From positions 186,001 to 250,000 of the forward strand of contig OW203744.1 in the NCBI GenBank assembly GCA_934045075.1: a DNA stretch of 64,000 nucleotides. Direction: 5' to 3'. The notes beneath the pieces were generated by a model. It was not told the DNA's origin and did not search any database. It was given only the letters and a program-made list of their open reading frames with translations. Shown one piece after another: positions 12,909 to 26,200 of the stretch; position 1 is the first letter of the stretch, and each line of letters starts with the position of its first letter. Made by a program: the position numbers and the translations under genes. Source of the DNA: Yponomeuta sedellus. Taxonomy: Eukaryota > Arthropoda > Insecta > Lepidoptera > Yponomeutidae.

Positions 12909-13255
12909 GTGAACACTTCCTTCACGTTTTGTTATTTATAGGAAATTATTGAATACTATAGTTATTGCACTAAATTGGTGGTTTTATTTGGTTTACGTCA
13001 CTAAGTGGCCTATTTATCTCCCACACATGACATTAGAGAGTAATTAAGTCTTGTGTGTTCGTGGTCAATTTTTCTCAAGGACACTCACAATCACCTCTTC
13101 AGGGTTGTAATTTGGCAGGTGTTAGAAAAGCCTGGGGAGCTACCTAAACCTAAGTAGCTACTGGAAATTATTATTATATTTATTTGTATGTGGTGTTATA
13201 ATCACATTCGACTAAATGTTTTCAAGTGGCGATAGTCTAAAATACGTCTAAATAG

Positions 13256-13335
13256 TCTGGTACGGATAGCCAGAGGTTGCGGGTTCGAATCCCGGCATGG
13301 GTGAAATTTTTAGCCTCTAAATAGGTTTTTAAAGT
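13256..13335 (+). repeat. SINE1 fragment
   Basis: Truncated copy from the anticodon-like arm (tggtacggatagccagagg) through the B box to taaataggtttttaaa. It lies about 350 bp past the NDUFB3 stop. Confidence 0.7.
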
Positions 13336-13394
13336 CTAAAATATGTTATTCGACCAAGATTTTTTTAACCTTAAGCAATAACAGTCAGCCAGTC

Positions 13395-13765
13395 GGCAGA
13401 GAATCGCTCGTAACCCCGGCTGCCTGAGTGATCCTAAACAATCACGAAGGTTAAGCAACAGAGGGTGCGTTCAGTGCATGGATGGGTGACCGCCTATGAC
13501 TTAAGTTAGTGGCATTTTTCTGTGCTGTTCCGTGCTTCGTAAGGCACGCTAAGCCGTTGCTGCCGGCTGCCGTCGATAGATGATATTCGTTAAGTCAGAG
13601 GCCTTAGGGCAGCTTGAAAACTTCTGACAGTAAGACCAACCACCTAGTCCTGCAAGCCTCCACCAATCCCAACTGGGTCCCCGTGGTAAACTATATGGCC
13701 TATACCTTCCTTAGGGATTCCTCAGGGAGAAGAGACCCGTGCTACTCGGTGGGTACATAAAGGGT
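13395..13765 (+). repeat. 5S rRNA-derived SINE
   Basis: The head carries the 5S-like internal promoter order ggttaagcaacag and then catggatgggtgaccgc. The rest (gtggcatttttc, ggcacgctaagccgttg, gagaagagacccgtgc) matches copies at 18683-19045, 50205-50575 and 63880-64000. The head is too diverged to be a functional 5S gene. Confidence 0.7.
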
Positions 13766-13976
13766 TACTGATGAAATAACAGTCAGCAAGCAAGGTGCTA
13801 CTATTTACATTTTTTGATGCCATTTGATTCTGTTAGGTGGTATCTATGTAACCTGCGGAGGAAGCTCACTATTGAGCAAAGGCCTCTACTGTCAAGACAA
13901 CTATTACAACCCTTAAAGCCAGAAACCGAAGGGGATCAGAAATAATAGATGTGGCATTTAAAATTAACCATACAAT

Positions 13977-13982
13977 TTTATT
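13977..13982 (-). terminator. Candidate poly(A) signal of LIG1
   Basis: AATAAA on the minus strand, about 320 nt past the LIG1 stop codon, in an AT-rich stretch. It is the first clear hexamer I saw downstream, but the motif is common in AT-rich DNA. Confidence 0.4.
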
Positions 13983-14298
13983 TTGATATTATTTATAACC
14001 TTACACGAAATAATAGAGCAATTCTGTACAACGTGAAGTTATATAGCTAAATAACTTCATCAAGAACACATTGAAATAGCCAATCTGCAGGAGGCATTCA
14101 ATTCTACCTAAATGTCAGTACTGCTTCCTGTGGCGGCCTAAAAGATTATTATAATGCGTTTCAGATGACTTTACTACCGACACACTGTTTACAGTAGATT
14201 GAACCATTTTTTACGAGACACGAGTATGAATACATGATAAAATTATAAAACACTGAATGAGCCTAATCCGCAGTCCAGCTGGAGGTCCGCCTCTCGAG

Positions 14299-17200
14299 CT
14301 AGTAGAAGTCATCCTGTGCGGGGGCGGCGGCGCTGGCGGCTTGGTTCTTGACCTGGTCCTGCGCCAGGTACATGGAGGCCACCTGCTGCGCCGTCGTGGC
14401 CTCGTCCGGCGTCTTGTCCTCGCGCTCGCGCACGAACCTGGCGGCCGAAGCCCACTATTTATTATCATGTCGGAGGATGCTCCTTAAATTTGAAAAAAAA
14501 AACTCACGCCTCTTTTCTATGTAATGGCAACAGGCCTATATAGATATTGCAGGGACTCAGAACGCTGATCAACATTTTAGCAAGAAAATAGCGCAACGAT
14601 CAAGCGCGGACGACTGTGTCCAGCCAATCATCTTTCGAAATCTTCAGATACAAGTCGTCCCGAAACGCTCAGACAAATCGTCTCCCGGAACTCTCTGCGT
14701 ATAGTAGTAAATCGTAACACCTAAGTATTGTGGAACCTTCGGACATATTTATTTAAAACTACGTCATCCAAAAGTTAACCCACGAAACATATTCATTAAC
14801 AGATATTATTAGAGCGGTGGTAACGCATCGGTAGAACGCTGACCTCGCAATCGGACAATGAAAATTTCGTGAGCATAGTGTTGTACCTACGGAAGGCTCA
14901 GCTGCTCGCGATGCTGCGCCAAGCTGTACCTGGGGAAGCCGCGATGCTGCGCTAAGCTGTACCTGGGGAAGCCGCGATGCTGCGCCAAGCTGTACCTGGG
15001 GAAGCCGCGATGCTGCGCCAAGCTGTACCTGGGGAAGCCGCGATGCTGCGCCAAGCTGTACCTGGGGAAGCCGCGATGCTGCGCCAAGCTGTACCTGGGG
15101 AAGCCGCGATGCTGCGCCAAGCTGTACCTGGGGAAGCCGCGATGCTGCGCCAAGCTGTACCTGGGGAAGCCGCGATGCTGCGCCCAGCTGTACCTGGGGA
15201 AGCCGCGATGCTGCGCCAAGCTGTACCTGGGGAAGCGCAGCGAGATGCCCTTGTCTGGCGCCACGAGCCCGATGGCGGCGCGGTGCGCGGGCGACAGCGA
15301 CAGGTCTGCGCAGCGCACCTCCCACACGCGCGCGGCCGCGAACCACGCGTCGGGCGTGTGCGCCGGGTCGAACCTGCGACCACCGCACACCGCTCTCGTG
15401 AGTTACAGACAGTCCGAACAGGCAGGGAAAGAGTACACGCACACCTGGTACCCAGGGTATCCTAGTGTGGGGCCGAAAGTAATGTATGTGCTTGTACGTA
15501 AAAAAAAAAGTTATGTTACCTGCTTTTCACATTTTGTACGTGACAAAGCTTTTGCCTGCTTATAGGCAATGGACGTGCGTTATGAATATAGAATTTTGTT
15601 TATATTAGAGTGTTTAAGTGTCTAATATAAACAAAATTTAAAAGTTGAATGCAGGTTGTCATTTTTAGACACAATGAATTAACTTGTTACTAGAACTCTT
15701 TCTCTCTGAGAGAAGACCTGTGCTCTGCAGTGGGACGTTCACAGGCTACATAAACAAACAGCAGAACTTGGGCCGCACCAAAGACATGCTCTGGAAACGG
15801 AGGCTTCCAGGGCCGTAGAGCCTCATAGGGGAAGCTAATGCTTCACAGCTGATCTATCGAAGTATGTCAAACAGAAAGAGACTAAGACAGCAGCGAGACT
15901 TCCTGTAGTAGGGCTTCGGCGACGACGACCTGGGGCATTATTATGTAAGTATCCATTGAGATGAGTGACGTTGATTTTTACTTTTTTTAAGCTGTCAAAT
16001 GCATACATTTTTTGACACTTAGGAGTCGTCTCAATGCTTCACTCGATAGAGTGGAATACTACGTAATAGCAGCGCTAGTCTTGAAAGGCTACGGGAGAAG
16101 CAACGCTAGTATACTAGTACCTATAGAAGAGGTTCTAGCGAGCAGCGAGACCGACCTGTAGTAGGGCTTGGGCGCGTCGATGACGTGATCTTGTAGGCGC
16201 GCGCTGAGCGCGTGCAGCGCCTCGTCGCTGAAGCCGGTGCCCAGCTTGCACACGCTCTGCAGCTGGTCGGCGCCGGGCTCGCGGCACGCCAGCAGGAAGC
16301 CGCCGAACACGCCGGCGCGGCGGCCGCGCCCGCGGTAGCCGCCGATCACCACCACGTCCAGCGTGTCGCCCACGCCCTCCAGGTAGTCTTTCTTCAGCTG
16401 ACGGGAGGATGAGAAGTTCTTTACACCACAATAACACAACATTATCTTAGCAGTTACACTTTTTACATTTGTATTTCCTTGTTTTTTTTAAAGAGTTATT
16501 TACAGTCTGTTAGCTTTTAGAATATACCGCGGGCTCTAGAGTAAGCTTAGGTTTTCGCCGAAAGCACACGAGTCTAATACTACTCTCTGCTCTGTATAAA
16601 ACTTTTCTCCACTATTTTGACAAGTTATGTAAGGTAAGTATCATATTAGTTCCGATATTTCTATTAGGTACACGAATATATCCAAAGTAAGTATTCTAAA
16701 AGATAACAGATTGTACAAAAGGTAAATTCGAAACAATGTCTTATAAAGTTATAACACTCAACGAATACATTTATAATTATCTTGATAAATAAAATATAAA
16801 AAAAATATTGTTAATTATAAAATTTCACAATTTATAAAAGGGTAAAGACCCCGTACTAGGTAAAAACCTGTATTACGGAAAGTCCTGCTCTTTCGATTAC
16901 CATGGTGGAAAAAAAACAATTTCGTAAAATTGTGAGTGGATAGTATACAGTTCGATATTACTTTTCAACAAAAGTTTAAAAAGAACTAAGAAATAACTAT
17001 AAAACTAAATTTCATGCAAAATTTAGGTAGTGAAAAGAAAATAAAATTTACATTATTCTTAATGCAATCACTTACTTAATTATCAATAAATAATCCAACG
17101 AGGTCTATGCATGTCTGTCTGTATTTATGTATGTGTGTGTGAGTGTGTTTCGAGTGTGTGTGTGTGGTGTGCGTGCATGTGTGTATGTGAGTGTGTGTGT

Positions 17201-20200
17201 GCTATGTGTGTATTCTTTGTGAAATCTGAAGTACAATTGATGTGGAACGTTATACTTATTACGTTATATTGATGGTAGTTCTAATCCATCCGTCTTCCAT
17301 GTCCATACAGAGTGAGTGAAGATGCCACTCGATGTTATAAATCATCTCATTACGTAGATGCAAAATACGATTTTTGTCCTAAGAAATAAAACTCTTCCAG
17401 TATAAAATGTCTTCGAGTTGTGGTGCAGTATTTCTTTAGTAATGTATCTACCAAAAACAGTGTTATCCACAAAAACCACACACTATGCGCGTACTTGGCA
17501 ATAAAGGGTACCTAATTGAACTGAATTGTGCAATGTTTTTTTGTTGTACAAAGAACCAATGCTCGGACGTAAAGCTGCCAACAATATCTATGCAAGAAAA
17601 AACAAACATTGGTACAGCATAAAAAAGTTTTGACCAGCGAACCGCGGAAACTGACTGCGGAACCGCGCAGCATCTGAAGCTCCGCCCATACCTTGAGCCA
17701 GTTGTGGCTGCGGCGCGCGATCTCATAGGTGGAGCGCTCCCCCTGCAAGGTCTTGACCATGAGTCCCTCGCAGGAGCCCTTCACCGCGTCCTCCAGGAAC
17801 TGCTGCACCTCGTCCACCGTGTTGCAGTCGCTCCAAGTCGCGAACTGCCACTCGCCTGCAACGAAGGGAACGAACACTAATTTACTGCGACCCAAGCAAC
17901 GCAAGGAAATTATATGGAATCAGGCGTTACTTTGCAGAAATCCATGATAGCACTAAAATGACAAAATTAGGTACTTTGCTAAATTCCGCCAAAAATCCCA
18001 CAAGCACCATACTTGCACTTGTGAGCCTGTGCTTCGTGTTAGAGGCGATACGTGTCGCGTATTTTCTCACAAGTATTTGTGTCAGTGGTGTGTTCGTATC
18101 TTGCTTCTACTTGAAAAAGTGGAAGAGAGGGCGCTGCATTGACTAACCGCATGGTGCTTGTGGGATTTTTGACGGAATTTAGCAAAGTAATTATCTTATT
18201 TTAGTGCAAAGAAATTTGTTATTTTCACACGAATCACGTACATATGTCCCGTTTTGTACTGCAATTGGAAAATGAATGTGTATTTTTTATGCTTTTATAT
18301 ACTAATCTATTAAAACGCCACTAGTTGTACAACAAAATACATATCCATACAACAAAAAAGAAGATCCCAAAGGTGACTCTCGACTGGAAACCCGCTAGAG
18401 GCTAACGACGATCTGGAAAATCGTCCCAGTCGTGGAAGAGATTCGTCTCTCTAAGACGAAGGAGAAGAGAGTAACTCGGCTGGAGCTCCCATTCCTTGTG
18501 GCAGCCCCAGACTCCACGAAGGAGTAAAAGGATCAGAAAAGAAGATGTAAAGACATATTAGTCCAGTTCATCCAATGGTGGAAGAGATCACTTTAAGTGA
18601 TAAGGCTGCCGTCTGTACTCTTAGGTTAAGAAATATCTGTGTAATTTCCATTTTTATGTACAATAAAGTGTTCTCGAAGCGCTCGTGGCCTAGGCGAACC
18701 GAGTGATTGGAATCAATCACTTGGTTAAGCAACAATAGGCGCGGTCAGGTACAGGTTGGGTGAGCGTCTCGTGACTACCGCTGGTGGCATTTTTCCGAGC
18801 GCTTCCGCGCTTCGCAAGGCACGTGAAGCCGTTGGTGCCGGCTGTCATATAATGGCGGTCGTTAAGCCACGTCAGAGGCCTTATGGGCGGCTTGATAACT
18901 TCTGACAGTAAGGCCCGCCACTGTCTTACAATCCTCCATCAACCCGGACTTGGCCCCCGTGGTGGAGTATGGCCTAAGCTTCCTGCGATGCAGGAAGAGA
19001 CCCGTGCCCCAGCAGTGCGGACATACAAAGGTCGATATCGAAGATAACAAAGTGTTCTCTGTCCTAAATACACCCTGTGAAGAGCTCACCGTCCACCTGG
19101 TTGAAGTTCTCCCGCAGCAGCCGGCGGCGCTCTGCCAGCGGGCGCGCCACCAGCGGCTCTCCGTTCAGATACAGCAGGTCAAACACGAACACGCACACCT
19201 GCACCTTGATGTCCGCCTCCCGCGCGTCCTTGCGCTTGCGCGTCGACAGGATCTGCGCACGACCGACAGGGTACATTACTTAGGGACTTTATTGCACACG
19301 GAACATCAAATAGGACATAACATAAGAAATTAGAGATTTCTTCCAGCAAACCTTGAAGAGTCAGAGCAGCAGTAAAAAACGGGTCTACATACACGTATGT
19401 AGAACCGTTTTTTACAATATAAACTACATAGACTGCAAAAACCCTTAACAATAACTTAAGCAGAAATAATACACTACATAGACTAAATAATGAATAAATA
19501 TATAGCTCTAAGTTATGATAGAGAAAAATAGTGCTTACTTAAGACTTAAAAATGTATGATTTTATTTGGTCCAATAAACCCTTTTTTACTTGGGGTGCGA
19601 ATGTCAAGGGACGGTAACACATGGACGGGGAAAGGCCAAGCTCAATGATGATAATGAATTGAAGATCCAAAATTTACTGCCAAAGTGATACTAACGACAC
19701 AGTATTTACTTTTATGCCACACCTGGCAATAAAGCGGCTTTTTCCGCACGCTGCGCGTACGGAATAAGCCGCTTCCTGGCCAAGTGTAGACATAAAAAGA
19801 TGTACACAACACGGGAGGTAATAAAGAAAGCTCTCGATCGCATATTTACGTCCCTCGCTTGCAGCTCGGGCCGCAAACTTCTGCGATCTCGGCCTTTCTT
19901 TGTATTACCACCCTAGATGTTCCATAATTTTATGCATAATCCTGCACATATTATGTTTTTTTGGAGAAGAATGTAAATGTTCATTTACGTTTACATTTTT
20001 CTTTTTTGGGCAGTCTTTTTTACAGAAATGTGTAAATAATGACGAACTGTTTTAAGGGCAAGTATAGCGAATGATGGACGCTTTTACGTACAAGTGTTTT
20101 TCTTGAAAGAGAGGTTAGTTTTCTTCTGTAATAAGGCACTTGAAAGAAACTCAGCGCTTACTTTTCAATAGTATCAGTTAATCAATCAATTAGCCCATAC

Positions 20201-23200
20201 TCATCCACTGCTGGATATAGGCCTCCCTTAAGTCACGCCACTTCCTTCTGTCCTCGGCCATCCTCATCCAGCCACTGCCAGCAATCTGCCTCAGATCATC
20301 AGTCCAGTATATGGAGTCCAAAGGTGAAATGAAATGGTTTTATTCAAAGTAGCGCAAAAGCTGCGGCTTAATGAACGTTACAATTCAAACTAGGTGTCCA
20401 TTTCAAAATCTAAATCATTTTGGAGAAAAAATGCACAAAAAAACTCCAATTTGCTTAAGCCAGATGTCGCTGCCTGTACGTAATACAGAGAATAGTGTAA
20501 AGAGGTTCGAAATTTCACTGATGCCGGTGAGTCGCCCATTGGCTCAATTGGTAGAGCGCTGGCACGGATAGCCAGAGGTTGCGGGTTCGAATCCCGGCAT
20601 GAGTGAAATTTCTAGCCTCTAAATAGGTTTTTTAAAAAAACTCCAAACTTAGTGTTGTGGCTGATGTCTAGGTGGCTGACTGCAACCTCTGAACTCGACT
20701 ATGTCCTTCCACATTATATGTATATTCAGTTGTATACCTTCATAATGCATACAGTCAAAGTTGTAGCGTTGTATTTTCGCTACATTGGCTTTAAGCCAGT
20801 TTTTGGATTCTTTCTATTTACACGATACATTTGTTTACCAGTTTTGACAGGTAGTAGTACTTTTCTTAGGGTTACCCTATCGAACCTTATTTTGAGTAGG
20901 TTCTGTGGAGGAACATAGATTATTTAATCTCTGTTTTAAAGCGGAAGTTCGCGTAGTGACGTGTTTTGTTCTTTTTGGATCGTGAATAGGCCCTTTTAAA
21001 AAAAACATTATCCAACGACATTTTGACGTTCGTTGAAGTCTTCATACGAGACACCACAATGGAACAAAGTGGTTGATCTCGAGATAGACGGCGTAAGCCG
21101 TTCCTATTTTTGTGATCGGCGTATCTAGCGACCGATCACCATATTATTCTTCTTCCCGGTGAGTGGATTTACTCGATTCCATCATTATTTTTGGGTTTTG
21201 TGTCGAATATAGAATATTGACGTTGGCGTGCCTTTGCAGGTTTTCGGGGTTTTTCCTCCATGTCCCCGGAAATATAGACGGGACATGTCTTGATCTTTTT
21301 CTATAGTAAGTATTTCAAGGATTCGCTAGGAAATAAAAGCGATTTTCGATCGAATTACATCATATTTTTACGTAGTAACCTAAAAGTGCACATTTTCTCT
21401 TACAGAATTTTATCTAAACTATTAACGACAATGGAGTATCGTCGTTATATTTAACCTAAAGAAACTCGGTGAGTGTTCTTGATTTTTCTTTAATTGCGTT
21501 AGGGCATTTTTCGTCCCGTACCAAATAAATTCATTCGAATTCCTTTGCTAGAAGTGCCATGATGTTAATCGTAGGTTTGTTTTCTTTTTCAGACTTTCTA
21601 GTCGGTTTTTTTTTTTTATTATTATTATAAATAAATATTCTAACTGCCATTGCCATTCGAAATTTCCTAATTACTACATAATGCTTCGGGATTGAGCCGG
21701 AGAGTGGTGAGGACTGCGGGTTCCTGAGTACCCAGAGTTGGACGTCCGCAGGTTCCATCCAGATGTTTTATATATTACCTATGTTATCCGGTATGTTTCC
21801 TTTTAATTTTCTGCGGAGAGAAGCATTCCCAGAGGCGATGCCCTCTATACTTTAAATAACTTGAAAGCGATAATCCAAGTAGTTTCGGTACAAATTTAAA
21901 ATAAGTAGTTTTGGCTAAATTTAACTTTATTAGAACTTCCTTAGGGTTTCAGATAATTCACCAAGTTATTGTGTTGTTTATCATAAATTTTCACTAGGAT
22001 CTAACGGCTAGTGGTTAAGTTTCCACCTTGACTGACTTCCTCGCTACTTGACTTTCTGAGGGGTGGAGCGACTTGACTACTGACCTGGTGATACCTACAG
22101 CCACTTAACCTGCTATGTTATAAATTTTAAACCTCCATGGCAAGCGGCCTTAAGCCATATGTAAGATCTTGCAATATATAGATATTTAAACATTAAACTA
22201 GTTTCTTTGATCTCCTTCAGCAGACTCAATTCATGCCCGCCTTGAGATTAAAACCCAAGCGCTTTACCTACTACTATCCACGGTATCTTCTTTTAGTGCT
22301 GGCCTGGCGCCCGAGTTCTAATTTGTTTATTTTTTTCAGCCTATCTTCTAATTGTTTTATAGTAGAGGGGTTAAATTAATAAGCTGTTTCTCTTATATTT
22401 CTATTTATTTACATTTAATTTGGTCAGTGCTAAACATTCCTCTAAAAGTGGGTTCTTATTGAACATCAAGAAGAGCCTCGCCTTAATTGAAAGTTCAATC
22501 TGAACTCAACCAAATTAAACGTAACTTAAATAAGCTAACGGACTTATTCCTTTTAAAATATTGCCTAACCTAACTAACTAAATTTCTTTATAAAATATAC
22601 AAACAAAATATCACCTTCTCTTTTTTTTTAAAAAAAATATGACAAAGTGTGGAACACCCTGCGTCTGTTTTTCTGAACACTTATAACCCCAACCTCTTTA
22701 GGACGCGTGTGAGCAGGCTCTTCTTTTGAGCAAACTCGGTCCTATCCTAGAGCTCATTTTCACCTTCGAACTAGATAGTCATGAGTAAGCCCATTCCTTA
22801 CAAAAAAAAAGTTATATAGTAAAATTAAAGTAAAAAAGCTTTTGTTGCCACCAACAATACACGAGTAGAAAGAATAAGATTAACATACACATTATATATA
22901 TATAAAGCTACAATGCGATACTCACTGATCTAACATAATACGTTTTCTCGGAAATGGTACGAGTTGGACGAAAATAATGTATGACAAAGTTGTAGGGAAT
23001 GTACGATATACGGCCATCCTATGGAGCCGATTTTTGAATTTCGAACGCGTTCCACTTCGCGAGGGCGCTAACTCTGTCGTTTACCGACTGATTTGGATGA
23101 AATTTTGATAGAATGGTGATATAGTGATCCGATTGAAAAAAAAAATTTTGGTTGTTTGAAATTCAAAATGGCGGCGCAGATATAGCCGACCGAAAAATCG

Positions 23201-26200
23201 ACCTTTGCGCAAAAAAGTCGGCAGCCAACTGGGCATATGCTGGAGATATGCCGTAAGCGGCATCGCGTTGCCAAAGGACCCAGGTATATGAGAAAAATCC
23301 GACATCTTGGAATTTCAAGATGGCGGCCGAGATATTGATGATTGAAAATGACAAATTTTTGTATGGAGATTTAGTACTAAAATTGACTTTTCAATAGAGA
23401 AATGAGACAAACTTGCGAGGCCGGAGGCCGAGCTCCGCGAAGCGGGCACAAAAAGTTCTGCCGCGGCGAGGCCGAAGGCCGAGCTCCGTTTAGGCCGAGG
23501 CCGAAGGCCGAGACCATTCAGGTTACGGCGCACAAGTACCAGCGCAAAAGCAAAATGGGACAAACTTGCGAGGCCGGAGGCCGAGCTCCGCGAAGCGGGC
23601 ACGAGGAACCCCGCCGCGGCAAGGCCGAAGGCCGAGCTCCGTCCAGGCCGAGGCCGAAGGCTGAGACCGTTCAGTTAACGGCGCACAACTACCAGCGCAA
23701 GAGCAAAAAGAGACAAACTTGCGAGGCCGGAGGCCGAGCTCCGCGGAGCGGGCACGAGGAACCCCGCCGCGGCGAGGCCGAAGGCCGAGCTCCGTCCAGG
23801 CCGAGGCCGAAGGCCGAGACCATACATGTTCCCATGCAACAATTCACTACAATAAGTGTCTAGCGAGGCCCTAGGCCGAGCGCCGCGGAGAGCGCAGCTC
23901 GGAGCGGCTGGGGGTTGGCGCGCGTAAGCGCGCAGGGGGCTCGCCCCCTAGTTATATATATATATATAAAGCTACAATCCGGTATACTCACTGATCTAAC
24001 ATAATACGTTTTCTCGGAAATGGCACGAGTTGGACGAAAATGATGTATGACAAAGTTGTAGGGAATGTACGATATACGGCCATCCTATGGAGCCGATTTT
24101 TGAATTTCGAACGCGGTCCACTACGCAAAGGTGCTAACTCTGTTGTTTACCGGCCGATTTGGATGAAATTTTGATAGAATGGTGTTTTAGTGATCCGATT
24201 GAAAAAAAAAATTTTAGTTGTTCGAAATTCAAAATGGCGGCGCAGATATAGCCGACCGAAAAATCGACCTTTGCGCAAAAAAGTCGGCAGCCAACTGGGC
24301 ATATGCTGGAGATATGCCGCAAGCGGCATCGCGTTGCCAAAGGACCCAGGTATATGAGAAAAATCCGACATCTTGGAATTTCAAGATGGCGGCCGAGATA
24401 TTGATGATTGAAAATGACAAATTTTAGTATGGAGATTTAGTACTAAAATTGACTTTTCAATAGAGAAATGAGACAAACTAGCGAGGCCGGAGGCCGAGCT
24501 TCGCGAAGCGGGCATAAAAAGTTCTGCCGCGGCGAGGCCGAAGGCCGAGCTCCGTTTAGGCCGAGGCCGAAGGCCGAGACCATTCAAATTGCGGCGCACA
24601 AGTACCAGCGCAAGAGCAAAAAGGGACAAACTTGCGAGGCCGCAGGCCGAGCTCCGCGGAGCGGGCACGAGAAACCCCGCCGTGGCGAGGCCGAAGGCCG
24701 AGCTCCGTCCAGGCCGAGGCCGAAGGCCGAGACCGTTCAGGTTACGGCGCACAAGTACCACCGCAAGAGCAAAAAGAGACAAACTCGCGAGGCCGGAGGC
24801 CGAGCTCCGCGGAGCGGGCACGAGGAACCCCGCCGCGGCGAGGCCGAAGGCCGAGCTCCGTCCAGGCCGAGGCCGAAGGCCAAGACCGTTCAGTTTATGG
24901 CGCACAAGTACCAGCGCAAGAGCAAAAAGAGACAAACTTGCGAGGCCGGAGGCCGAGCTCCGCGGAGCGGGCACGAGGAACCCCGCCGCGGCGAGGCCGA
25001 AGGCCGAGCTCCGTCCAGGCCGAGGCCGAAGGCCGAGACCATACATGTTCCCATGCAACAATTCACTACAATAAGTGTCTAGCGAGGCCCTAGGCCGAGC
25101 GCCGCGGAGAGCGCAGCTCGGAGCGGCTGGGGGTTGGCGCGCGTAAGCGCGCAGGGGGCTCGCCCCCTAGTTTTTTAATACATACACAAACTAATCTCAG
25201 CCAGGTAACAATGATTTATAGTCTCACTGGCACTTTTGCCTGCTATAAACAGTCGGCAGCAAAGGGTAGAGCGCTCAGCGCGGACAGACGGCCGCCTGTA
25301 GCGCTCGCCATACCTGGAAGGGCAGTATCTGCTTGTTGGCGACGTCGTAGGCGACCGCCTCTGCGTCCAGCACGCAGCTGGCGACCCCCGGCTTCAGCAG
25401 AGCGGGCAGGCGCCGCAGCACGTCCGGGTACTTGCTCGTGTTGTTCTCCTGGAGAACAAAATTACACATTGCAAATTATTAAATGCAAATTACTTGAGCC
25501 AGATGTCACTGCCTGTACGTAATACAGAATGTTGTTAAGAGGTTCGAAAGGATGATGGGCACAAATGTATGGAACCTGGTCCTGGCACCAATCGGAATGA
25601 GTAATACGTCGTTGGAAAGGTATTTTTTTGTAGAATAAGAATAATCGAAGCGCTAGTCCCGATTTTCTGTCCAATTTGAGTAATCATACGTTAAAAGTTT
25701 TTTTTTATTTAATTTTTTTTCTGTTGTTTTAATTCTTTTTGATATTTTTTCGACATTGTATATCGATTTTAATTACAAATGATCAGCATTGATTATTATA
25801 TTATCATTGTTTGTTTATTATCGAAGTAAATAAAACAAGTTCAGAGTAAGTTTTATCGTTTAATGTGTTTCATCCATGATAATGTTATTTAAAAATAGTG
25901 CTGGTTCAGTAAAGCCTTCATGTCTAGCATATCCTAAATACCACACAATAGATATAATATGCGCACAGGAACCTATCGTGCGGCGTCCTGTCAAACATGT
26001 GCAATAATGTTGTAATATGTTTCTACTATTTCTGTCTAATAATATATAGCAAAAATATTGTTTTCATCGTACATGTCGGGACTGTATGCGTGCACGCAAC
26101 AGCCACGCATCTTCGTGGATCCCATATTCATGGATATCCTCCAAAGCAGCTTCTCTATAAGTTTCTATAAGATATAAGCCGTTGTTGAGGTGCTCGCTGC

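Noticed and set aside
14911..15240. CRISPR-like array
   Set aside because: There are no spacers; units are directly adjacent, and the host is an animal.
14977..15465. Long plus-strand frame with repeated [10 protein letters not shown]
   Set aside because: It is the opposite strand of the 33-bp array and LIG1 exon 16; no start context or homology.
17106..17213. TG-rich tract as a regulatory element
   Set aside because: An ordinary microsatellite in an intron.
18683..19045. Functional 5S rRNA gene
   Set aside because: The 5S-like part is diverged and continues into a shared SINE body.
24381..25082. Frames of about 200 codons on both strands rich in Arg/Pro/Ala
   Set aside because: They follow from a GC-rich 153-bp repeat whose length is a multiple of three; no protein family is recognisable.
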